Assembly (NCBI GenBank): GCA_030272155.1 | Contig: CP126195.1 | Span: 5,749,001-5,813,000, forward strand | Direction of reading: 5' to 3' | From: Tetradesmus obliquus | Taxonomy: Eukaryota; Chlorophyta; Chlorophyceae; Sphaeropleales; Scenedesmaceae | Length of the DNA stretch: 64,000 nucleotides | Shown here: piece by piece, positions 49,201 to 58,340 of the stretch | Position numbering within the stretch: the stretch's first letter is position 1 | How the letters are laid out: each line of letters starts with the position of its first letter | Notes under the pieces: generated by a model | The model's database searches: none | Told to the model about the DNA's origin: nothing | What the model saw: only the letters and a program-made list of their open reading frames with translations | Position numbers and translations under genes: made by a program

Positions 49201-51103
49201 GATTTTAATAGAGTATCAATGCTTGCAAGCATCCTTGCTTGCTAGCTTGCTTGTCTGCTGACAGCTTGCTGGCAGCAGTATCTGCAGTAATGCCTGTTTT
49301 CTTCTCGGCTCTTCTTCAGTGGTGATGTGGTGATACAGCGTAGTTGCTGGTGTTTGGGTGCACATCCAGGCGCTGTTGCTGATGATGCTCTGTCACACGG
49401 CTTTTCTGCTGCCTGCAGCCCGCGCGATGGCTATGGCAGCAGGCGCAGCAGGAGCAGGAGCAGGGACCGCAAGCGCAGCAGGAGCAGGAGCAGGTGCGAC
49501 TGTGCACATGCTCCACTTGCCTCCCAGCATACCAGCTTCAGCAATGGTACAGAGGCACTGTGGTAGTAGCTGCCATGCCCCAGCAGCAGGGCTGGCACCA
49601 GCCTTCCACATGTCTCCTTGAATTGCCACCGTGCTGGCTTGGTGAAACGCTGCAGTAACTGCCATGTGACAGCCGCCTGTTGAAGTGTCCTGAGCCGCCC
49701 CGCTGCTGCCACCTTGCGGCTGCATCCTGTCACCATGCACCAAACAGTCACCTTGCGCTAAACCACTATTGCTTTGCACTGAAATCGCCGCTACCTCAAA
49801 TCGCTGCCTCTGCAGGGACCACAGGCGTGAGCGCACGCCTCCACGCCGGCTAGGCAGGCCCCCGCCGGACAGCAGCTTTGCGCGCGAGGCGGCGCGCGAG
49901 CGGGAGCTGCAGCGGCAGCGCGAAGCAGCACGCGAGCGGGAGCTGCGCGAGCGAGAAGCGTGGGAGAGGCAGCACCGGGAGCGTGCACGGGAGCGCGAGC
50001 GGCAGCTGCAGCGGGACAGGGATAGGGACAGGGCCGGTGGCAGCAGCGGCCGGGACAGGGACAGGGTGAAGTTGGACCGGGAACGTGAGCGTGAAAAGGA
50101 GCGGGAGCGCGGCTCTGGCAGGTCTAGCGGCAGGGACAGGGACAGGGCCGGGGACGAGGGTGGCAGAGACAAGTCCAGCAGGCCGAGACGGGACAGCAAA
50201 GACGGCAAAGATAGAGATAAGGAGAAGGATAGAGATGGCAAGGAGAAGGATCGTGGCAGGTCTGGCAGGGAGAAGGAGAAAGAGGAGGCAGGCATGGCAG
50301 GCTCGCGGGAGCGCAGCAGTAGGCGGGGCCGCGACGGGGATAAGGAGAAGGACAGGGGCAAAGGCAGCACCAAGGAAGCAGCAGCAGCAGCAGATAAGGA
50401 AGCAGCAGCAGAGGAGGCTGCTGAGCGCAGCCGCAGCCGCAGCAGGAGCTTCAGCCCCTCTGCTGCAGCAGCTGAGAGGGCACCTGCCGCTGCTACTGCA
50501 GATGCCGACGGTGCTGCTGCAGATGCAGCAGCAGGCAGCGAGGGTGGCGATGCTGGCGGCTCGCCGCGCCCAGCAAAGCGGCCCAGGAGCAGCAGCAGCT
50601 CGCCCACACGCAAGGCGGATGCCTCGCCAGCGAAAGGTGATGCTGCTGGCGATGATGCTGAGGTTGGGGATGCTGAGCAGCAGCAGCAGCAGCACGGTGC
50701 AGCAGATGCTGCCACAGCAGAGGATGAAGCAGGGCAGCCGCCTGCAGCTGGCACGCCGCCTGCAGCAGCAGTTGCAGACGCAAATGCAGAGGCAGGTGGC
50801 GATGCAGCGGCGGCTAGCGAAGACGACGGCAGGGGCCTTAGCAGCAAGCAGGACAAGGAGAAGCCAGCACGCTCAAAGAGCCGCAGCCGCAGCAGGAGCC
50901 GTAGCAGGAGCAAGGGCCATTCCTCGAGGCGCAGCAAGCGCAGCAGGAGCAGGAGCAAGGAGAAGCGTGGCAGGGAGGGCCGCAGCCGCAGCAGGGAGCG
51001 CAAGCGCGACAAGAAGGAGCACAAGCACGGCAGCAGCCACAAGAGCAGCAAGCACAAGCACAAGGAGCGAGAGAAGGAGCGGGGCCGCAGCCGCAGCAGA
51101 TAG
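45012..51103 (+). CDS. SR-type splicing factor with filamin repeat and RRM
   Basis: Likely nuclear pre-mRNA splicing regulator. Exons: 45012-45274, 46134-46246, 46483-47307, 48328-48425, 48740-49071, 49419-49493, 49816-51103; phases agree, 997 residues. The N terminus has a polyalanine run then TNKEIDEMHGDEIARRLAVF. An acidic exon (KLAGDSSDSEAEQE, casein-kinase-2-like) follows. Then a filamin/ABP280-type immunoglobulin repeat (about 126-205: GTPAIVTVTARDANRRRITE, DRGDGSYVAKFTVPVKGNW, VDGSPFPVFF) and Ala-rich sequence. An RRM follows (VVVTQFPPGLDAAALRTLM, LALVEFAAAEMTATALSLNG), then a Gln-rich segment and a roughly 500-residue RS/RE/RD/K domain. The RRM region is of the SRSF11/SREK1 kind. Plant RRM proteins with a filamin-like domain are the probable relatives. 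The stop is TAG at 51101. Confidence in the class is high; the ortholog name is uncertain. Confidence 0.9.
45600..46133 (+). repeat. Four copies of the acidic-exon acceptor edge
   Basis: Copies begin at 45636, 45763, 45885 and 46012, each after TGCAG and coding YKLAGDSSDSxAE or a shorter form. The real exon starts at 46134 and alone reaches the donor at 46246. Spacing is about 122-127 bp, and two copies share a longer stretch containing ccgccaacaccaatc. Confidence 0.92.
47455..48085 (+). repeat. Copies of the RRM-exon donor edge
   Basis: The sequence coding FPPGLDAAALRTLMGVAG and SVIDVGLAGTPG plus donor (real end 47307) recurs at about 47460-47556. Shorter copies lie near 47625-47665, 47921-47975 and 48035-48080, all in the following intron. 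Confidence 0.88.
47801..47945. repeat. Large inverted repeat (hairpin) with 25-bp perfect inner arms
   Basis: Centred on ccatgg at 47870-47875. The inner 25 bases on each side (aagcctgccttagtgcctct...) are perfectly complementary. Outer arms to about 72 bases, including cacgctgcctgccacgccca, pair with a few mismatches. It includes an inverted copy of the RRM exon edge (MGVAGSVVDV) and lies in the SR-protein intron. Confidence 0.9.
48190..48265 (+). repeat. Copy of the acceptor edge of exon 48328
   Basis: After CTGCTGCTGCTGCAG, the copy reads gtgaccagctggcgctgct, then gcggctgcagagatgac, parallel to the real start GDQLALVEFAAAEM at 48328. It is one base-phase compatible but diverges after about 45 bases. 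Confidence 0.85.
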
Positions 51104-51197
51104 CTTGCGCATGTTGCAGCAGTAGCAGCAGCAGCAGCAGCTGGACATGGCATGCAAGGGTGCTTTGTGCACTATCATTGCACATGCATGTTGCAAT

Positions 51198-51202
51198 TGT
51201 AA
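51198..51202 (+). terminator. Candidate TGTAA polyadenylation signal of the SR gene
   Basis: TGTAA, the usual green-algal polyadenylation signal, lies 95 bases after the stop at 51103. Confidence 0.45.
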
Positions 51203-52942
51203 GCTGAGGCTTGCGTGTTGACGCACCAGCTGCGTGGCTGGTGCTTGGTGCAGCCGCTTGGTTACTGGCACAGTGTATGCTGTTAACATGGAGTTTTTAC
51301 AGCTGTGGAGTACAGGCTATGCACGCTGTATGTTGAGGCAGTCAGAAGCTGACCCTCTGTTGAGTTGCTCGGTCCCAACACTGTATGACAAGGCACAACG
51401 ACGTATGCACGCAGAGGACACTCCAGTGTGCACTGCTCTCAACATTGTAACACTCAGTGTCACAGCCTGTGATTCCTATTCCCATGCTATCAGATGGGCC
51501 CCCTGGCATGGCTGTCCTCAGGCCACTGCGCTGTGCGGTATCATGATATCTTTTGGTATCATGATTGAGGTATCATGATTGACATTACATTACATTACAT
51601 TGATTGAGACTGAACCAGGGTCCTCTGCCACTGCCATGTAAAAGGACGAATCAAGACAAAGTACCATTTACATTTGCAGCACACATATTCAAAGGTCATG
51701 CCACGTAACGCAGCCCAACCGACTTCTGTGCAACATGCCATTTATCAAAAAGCGCCCTTGCCTATCTAAGACCCTGAGAACATCAACAGCACATGATTCC
51801 ATAACGCATGAGCAACCATGGTCTCAATTAACAAGCACACAGTAGTACAAACAGGAGCTCCAACAGTATCAACAGGCACCCTAAAGCAGCAGCCCAAACA
51901 CCAACAGAAGTGAGAAGACCCTCTACACTGGACGTGCTGCAAACAGCGCACACTGCCAAGCAGCAACCAAGCATGCAATGTGCAACGCCACAGCCTGGCT
52001 GCCTCCCAGAAAGCCACTGGAATGCGCGCCACATCCAAGCAGCACATGTGGTCGGCACTCAACTCTACAACGCTTGCAATGAAATAATACGCGCCAAGCT
52101 GCAATCTGCGCAAAGCTGCTTGGAGAGATATAACTACAGCAGCGAACCTGCTGCGCCGCAGCATACGGTATGCTGTGCAGCTGCAGGATCACACGCGGCA
52201 GCATCACAACTGCCAATGACCAGCCTGCAACAAGCGGGTTATTCATGAGTGTGCATCAGAACAAGACACAGGTTGCATGTGCCCACCATCCACACTCAAC
52301 GCGGCAATGCCTGTGCTGCAGAACCCTGCAAAAATGGCATACCCCAGCACACATACACATGCGGTGCACGGTGTTGGCGGCGGTTGACGCTGCATCAGCA
52401 AACACCCTGGCATGAATTACACCACACCAGCACAAGGGATGAGCGGGTAGCCGCGGCTGCGGTAGCTGACACGCGAGTGCATCATTTGCAAGCACCAACA
52501 CCCGCTATACGTGAGCACGGCGGCCGGCAGATTGCTGGAAGCAGGTACGAGCAGACGCACGGATGCTGCCACCAGCTGCCAGCTGTGGCATGCACGCACC
52601 CACTTGCATGGCATTCCTGAGTTTGCGCTGCTTTGCATGGAGATTTCACAACTTCAAGGCAAGCACAATAGCAGTAACAAATGCAAGTTGCAGCTGCCTG
52701 GGCTGGAGCTCACACCCTGACCACGCACAACCGCGTTTGATCAAATGCAGCAGCCGCACTGCCAAGTGCAATGGCACAGGGAGCAGCGGCACATCAATGG
52801 ATGTGCACGTGTGGGCAAGCACCAGCATGTGATACACAGCCCCAATTGCAGACGGATGGGATGCGCAACAGCGAGCAGCAAATGTCCTGTCACGTGCTGC
52901 CAATGCGGCAGCGGTGCAGGAACAGTCGCTTCACACGCCCCT

Positions 52943-52947
52943 TTACA
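52943..52947 (-). terminator. Candidate TGTAA polyadenylation signal of the cystinosin gene
   Basis: TTACA on plus (TGTAA in the sense direction) lies about 120 bases beyond the stop codon at 53068. Confidence 0.4.
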
Positions 52948-53067
52948 AGTGTCCAGGAAAGCGTCCAGAAACCACTCAAGGAAGGAAGAAGCCCGCTGCT
53001 ACGATCCAGCTGGTGGCTGGACAATGCTGCTGCTGCTCCCGCTGCAAAACACAAACATGTTTGCGCC

Positions 53068-54956
53068 CTACGTGCTTACTGGAAGGTAAACAGCACTATC
53101 CGCTTTGCTGTCAGCAGCAGCTGCAGCTTCCCCAGCTGGGGCCTGCGCTGCTGCGTCCCCACCCTGCTGCAGCGCCACAGCTGCAGCTACTGCAGGCGAC
53201 TGGTGTCGGTACCACACGTAGTGCTGCTGGATGAAAATGATGTCAAACCCAAACGAGATAAGGCCCAGCCCAAACTTGATTGGGTTGCCCAGCACAGGAC
53301 TGTAGTCATGCAGCACCTGGCATGTGACTAGCAGCTGCCCTGTGGACAGCAGTCCACCTCCCAAGTCAAGCAGCACATTGTCAATCGACCAGCCTTCGGT
53401 TGACTGGCGCGTGTTGTTCATGTGCACCTGTGTATGCCAGAAAGACAGCCGGGGAGCAGCACAGACAGCAGCAGCAAGGTTCAGCTTGACGTCAAAGTGC
53501 GGTCTTTACTTGTGCAGTACAATCCTAGCCAAGAGCCAAACCTTGGCTGACAAGCAGCTACATGCCATTGCGGTCTATCACTCAAAAGCCAAACTACGTC
53601 ACCACCTGATCATAGCAGGGTGGCACAGCAAGCATACTCTCCCATGCACTTTCCAGCAGCTGGCAACCAGCAGCAACACACCAGCAGCTGCTTCATTTGG
53701 CACGGCTGTTCTGCAACACAACACACAACACCAACTGTTGTCTCTGTCAACAACACCCTGCTGCCATATTTTGCACAACACGCACCTGAGGGATGTACTT
53801 CACAAGCGTGACGCCCATCTTCACAAAGCTGCACATGTAGCACAGATCCAGCCAAGTAAAAGGCGCCTGCCCTTCACCCCGCAGCCACAGCATGCCTGCA
53901 AAGCCTCCTGCAGCCATTCCTGCAAGCCCCAGGGCCAGCAGCGTAGGCGAGCTCAGGCGCTGCTGAGGGGCCCGCTTGTAGAAGAGGCACTGCCCTGCAA
54001 GCAGCAGGCTGAGCAGCAGCGCGTGTAGCCCAAAGAACACGTCGTTGAGCTCCACTGGGTTTACAGGGCCGAAACGGGAATGGTATTCCTGCAAGCAATA
54101 GCAAGCAGCACGAGGCAGAGGAGGGCAGAGGAGAGCAAGCAGCAGCAGAGCAGTTGTCGTCAGCAGGAGCAAGCCGCGGCAAGAGCAGTGGTGCTCCAAA
54201 GAGTATGTGTGTGGATGGGTGTTGATGTCAGTTGCTGTGCTGCGCGCCGCCAACAGGTTGACTCCTGCCGCTACTCCTTAGAGCCAGTCAAAGCTGCACT
54301 GCTTGAGCACCTATTGCAATGTACCTGCAGCCTGCCATTCCTTCCTGCAGAGTGCAATTCCATGCTACAATCCCGCTCAAAGGTTGACATCTGTGGCGCA
54401 TCCTGGTCCTATTACTGCATGCATGCCATGTCCTGTCCTGCAGCCGCACCTGCTGCACCACGGGGCTGAACTTTAACGCCAAATTGAACACGCTGTAGCA
54501 GGCAAAGCCTGCCACGTTGAAGGCCAGGTAGTCAAAGCTGACACCTGCTACGCTTTTGCGCCGCCAGTTTATGAGCAGCTGCGGGTAGAAGCTGATAGAC
54601 CACATCAGAAAGTAGGTCCATCCAATGTAGGATGATATGCTGCAGTAGGGGCATGGCAAGCTCTTGCTGACTGGCAGCAGCGACTTGAGCACAGCTGCGC
54701 CGGTGAGGATGCCGGCGATTACTACTGTGCGCAGCACTGCTTTGCGGTGCGCTTGCAGGAAGCCTGCAGGGGCAGCAAGGAGCAGCTGTAGGCTGAGGCG
54801 GGCTGTGCATGTGCTGCTGTCATAGTGTGAAGCCTGCTTGGGGTAACGCTTGCGCAAGCTATCCTTCAGTGGTTGCCTGGGTACACATTCTGAGGAAGCT
54901 TGTTTGATGACGATATACAGTGGTGCTGCTGCTGATAGCGGGCTGTTGCAAAGCAT
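53068..54956 (-). CDS. CTNS: Cystinosin (lysosomal/vacuolar cystine exporter)
   Basis: Proton-coupled PQ-loop transporter exporting cystine from lysosome-like vacuoles. Exons: 54956-54450, 54088-53786, 53427-53068; phases agree, 389 residues. The first PQ-loop is FYPQLLINWRRKSVAGVSFD, followed by FNVAGFACYSVFNLAL. The middle exon has the conserved NDVFFGLHALLLSLLLAGQC and DLCYMCSFVKMGVTLVKYIP. The second PQ-loop runs across the last intron: KYIPQ|VHMNNTRQSTEGWSIDN, then LLDLGGGLLSTGQLL and FGFDIIFIQQHYVWYR, as in cystinosins. Several hydrophobic segments fit a seven-span protein, and length is close to animal cystinosin. The ATG at 54956 is the first in the open exon. The far N terminus is low in conservation and could be extended by an upstream exon. 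Its introns, unlike the other genes', carry no evident exon-edge copies. Confidence 0.9.
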
Positions 54957-56541
54957 GCTGCTACATGATTGCTTGGAGCAGCAGCAGCATGGTGCTGCCA
55001 CAGGCCCATATGGTCCAGGCCTCGCAGAAGCATCATGTGCTTTGTATTAATCGGGTGTTTCAGCTTATTATGTTTCAATTGTCCAAATGCATGCACAGGT
55101 GCTGCTTGCACTGCTGGCACCGGGCGCGGAGTCATCCCCGGGCATTAAAGCTTTGAAAAGCATGCAGGACCAATCGAAAGCTTGCATAAGCAACATACAG
55201 AGTAAGAGATGGCATTTACAAGCCTGGCATGATAGGGCGTGCTGGCCAGGCTACTCACCTTGAGGACCTCCATCCTGCGCCTTCGCAGTGGGCAGCAGTG
55301 GTGCTGCTAAGCTATTACGATCTTCTTGCATGGCTTCACAGCTTCAGCTGGCAATGCCTCTGTACAGTCTTTGTTGTGATGGGTGCTTGCCCTCTTGGCT
55401 GGGACCGTGCCTGTAATGTGGTGCGCTGCTGTAGTATACTTGCGGCTCAACACTACGTGCTGAAGACCTGGTATGTTTGCCGCGAATCCGCCAGGACGAT
55501 TGCCAGCCCGTACCTGTAAAGGGTTGAGGGTGCAGTTGGAACGGAACGTCACAAGCTTCTGTTCCCATTTTCAGACAAAACCAGACGCATCTTATCGTGT
55601 CGAAGATTCTGAAGCTTGGCTTCAGCAGATGGATGGTAAACAGTGAAGTGTTGGCATGCAGTTGGAACGGAACGTGACAAAAAAAGTGTGCGCACTCGTG
55701 CAACCTGTACTGCTAATTACAGCTGTGCAGCTCATAGCTTAAGCCTCCTCAGCAGGCAATCCGTCAGCTGCTTGCCAGGCCGCCTGGCAGGGGCGCCCCC
55801 GGGCGGTCCTGCAGGGCCAGCTGGCAGGGGCCCTGGTGGTACTGTGCCTGCAATGCCTGCACAGTGTCGGCCTGCTGCAGGCAGCTCAATGAGCTCTAAG
55901 TTGGCAGGCCTCGGTTCGTTGCTGTACGTGCAGTGTGTTATACATGCAGACTGCTCCGCATGCACAGCCGCTGTGTAAGCGGCTTACGTTGTAGTCAGAT
56001 TGCAATGTGCTGTGGGCAACAGCGCAGCGCTTCAACTTGAACTTCAAGTTCGCTGTCAAGGTGGTTTGCTGCACATGTGTAGCCTTTAAGGCGAGGATGA
56101 GGCCACCGGCAACTGACTGTTGCGGTGGCCTCCAGAAGGTCGTTAAAACATCCAGGCAGGATGTGCTCTGGTAGCTGTTGTCGTGGGCTTGTCCTCACCT
56201 TGTGCTGATATAAAAGCAGGTGAGCATGCGTACAGTGCTGCTCTCTTGTGAACCATCAAGTGTAATGCACATGATGCGGCTGCATCTGCTCTTGCTGCTG
56301 CTGCTTCCGCTGGCGTGCTGCTGCTTCTTGTCCTGTGTAGCTGCCTTTGCTTAAAACATATGCATATGCAAATATGCTGAATTCGAATTTGGCAGCAGAC
56401 AAGGGCAACCTTGGATGTCAAGTATTCCAAACAGGGCAGTCATCGTGGAGTTGCATCCAAAACGGTGGTGGCTCATCATCATGTTACCATTTACGCCGTA
56501 GCGTTGCCATGGGCCCCGCGCCCCACAGGAGCGGCTGAAAC

Positions 56542-56705
56542 TTCAGGAATGCTTGCAAGCACGATGGAATGGTGCGCCCTCCCCTTTCCCTTCCTCCCGT
56601 CTCTTTTAAGAACAGGAGGAAGGGGATGGGGAGGGAGTTCTTTATAGAACAGGAGGAGGGGGCAGGGGAGGGAGCACCATTCCAATGTGCTTGCAAGCAT
56701 TCCTG
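56542..56705. mobile_element. MITE-like element, 164 bp
   Basis: Long terminal inverted repeats: left caggaatgcttgcaagcac... and right ...gtgcttgcaagcattcctg, extending inward through gatggaatggtgcgccctcc and its partner. It is flanked by TGAAAC on both sides (56536-56541 and 56706-56711), a likely target-site duplication. The interior is a purine-rich duplicated segment (aacaggagga...). There is no coding capacity, so this would be a non-autonomous DNA transposon. Confidence 0.6.
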
Positions 56706-56973
56706 TGAAACGGTGGTTGCTGACAAGTCGATGTCAAAACAAGCAGGTTGCAGACACCACGCATCACGGCCATGGCAGCAGGCCTGCGGGGTGCATGCAA
56801 CACTGCAGCATCTGTTGCTGTGAGGTTATCTGTCCATGCAGCTGCTATGTAAACATGCAGCATGCAGGCACTGTGCCACACCGGCTCCTGTGCATCTGCC
56901 AGAGTGCAGCAAAACCACCAAAGTACAACCCTTTCATGTTGTCTCCAAAGCCACCAGCACCACCAACTCACAA

Positions 56974-56995
56974 CCCCCCCCCCCCCCCCCCCCCC
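56974..56995. repeat. Poly-C tract, 22 bases
   Basis: Uninterrupted run of C, followed at 56996-57140 by four to five imperfect units containing cctcaagcaccaa. Length in the assembly may be unreliable. Confidence 0.9.
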
Positions 56996-57210
56996 AAGCC
57001 TCAAGCACCAACACCCCCCAAGGTCTCAAGCACCAAGTCCTCCCAAAAGCCTCAAGCACCAAATCCTCCCAAAACCTCAAGCACCAAAACCTCCCAAAAG
57101 CCTCAAGCACCAACATCCCCCAAGGTCTCAAGCACCAACAAACCCGGTTGCGGTGATGGTGGTGGTGGTACCACCGGTGGTGGTGGTGGTGGTGGGGGCT
57201 CAAGGCCCAT

Positions 57211-57998
57211 GGGAGCCATGCACAGTGTCTGGGAGCCATGCGCAGTGTCTGGGAGCCATGCACAGTGTCTGGGAGCCATGCACAGTGTCTGGGAGCCATG
57301 CACAGTGTCTGGGAGCCATGCACAGTGTCTGGGAGCCATGCACAGTGTCTGGGAGCCATGCACAGTGTCTGGGAGCCATGCACACTGTCTGGGAGCCATG
57401 CACAGTGTCTGGGAGCCATGCACAGTGTCTGGGAGCCATGCACACTGTCTGGGAGCCATGCGCAGTGTCTGGGAGCCATGCGCAGTGTCTGGGAGCCATG
57501 CACAGTGTCTGGGAGCCATGCACACTGTCTGGGAGCCATGCGCAGTGTCTGGGAGCCATGCACACTGTCTGGGAGCCATGCACACTGTCTGGGAGCCATG
57601 CGCAGTGTCTGGGAGCCATGCACAGTGTCTGGGAGCCATGCACAGTGTCTGGGAGCCATGCACAGTGTCTGGGAGCCATGCGCAGTGTCTGGGAGCCATG
57701 CACACTGTCTGGGAGCCATGCGCAGTGTCTGGGAGCCATGCGCAGTGTCTGGAAGCCATGCACAGTGTCTGGGAGCCATGCACACTGTCTGGGAGCCATG
57801 CGCAGTGTCTGGGAGCCATGCGCAGTGTCTGGGAGCCATGCGCAGTGTCTGGAAGCCATGCACAGTGTCTGGGAGCCATGCACACTGTCTGGGAGCCATG
57901 CGCAGTGTCTGGGAGCCATGCACAGTGTCTGGGAGCCATGCGCAGTGTCTGGAAGCCATGCCCAGTGTCTGGGAGCCATGCACAGTGTCTGGGAGCCG
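57211..57998. repeat. 20-bp minisatellite, about 39 copies
   Basis: Unit gggagccatgcacagtgtct in perfect register. Units differ almost only at two positions (cacag, cgcag or cacac) plus a few ggaagcc variants. The absence of stops in several frames on both strands is a by-product of the 20-bp unit and does not indicate protein. Confidence 0.97.
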
Positions 57999-58340
57999 GG
58001 AACAGCAGCCTGCATGGCAGGATGCAGGCGGTTGCAGGTGGTCTGCAGCAGTATAGTTCTCTCCAAATGCTCATCTGTTTGTAGACACACGCCATAGTGA
58101 GGTAATGCCACACAGTACCTCACCATCACCATCATCATGACCACAATCAAGCCACACGGGTACTACAGTACAGTTGCAAGTCCAGCAGCAGATGTAAAGG
58201 CAGCGTGTATGCTGGTAGTAGCAGCAGCGCTGCTAGACCGGCGCTAAACAACATGCACCAACACAACCCTGATCCTTATTGATCCTGTACCAACCAGGAG
58301 CATTTATTTGAGCATCGTGCTGGTTTCAAGCTTAAAAAGC

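Larger units (their letters stand above)
51104..53067. other. Convergent intergenic region between SR protein and cystinosin genes
   Basis: Contains both 3' flanks. A short repeat of ggtatcatgatt and (attac)n is at about 51537-51602. No conserved coding exon is recognised on either strand. Confidence 0.5.
54957..58340. other. Repeat-bearing intergenic region
   Basis: Holds the cystinosin upstream region, a duplicated cagttggaacggaacgt motif (about 55532 and 55661), a MITE-like hairpin, a poly-C tract and the 20-bp minisatellite. No gene is recognised. Pro-rich and Trp/Cys-rich open frames here come from repeats. Confidence 0.55.

Noticed and set aside
56687-58150. Long open frames of 270-465 codons on both strands
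   Set aside because: The 20-bp unit lacks stops in several frames, giving 20-residue periodic translations in all of them; there is no codon bias and no homology.
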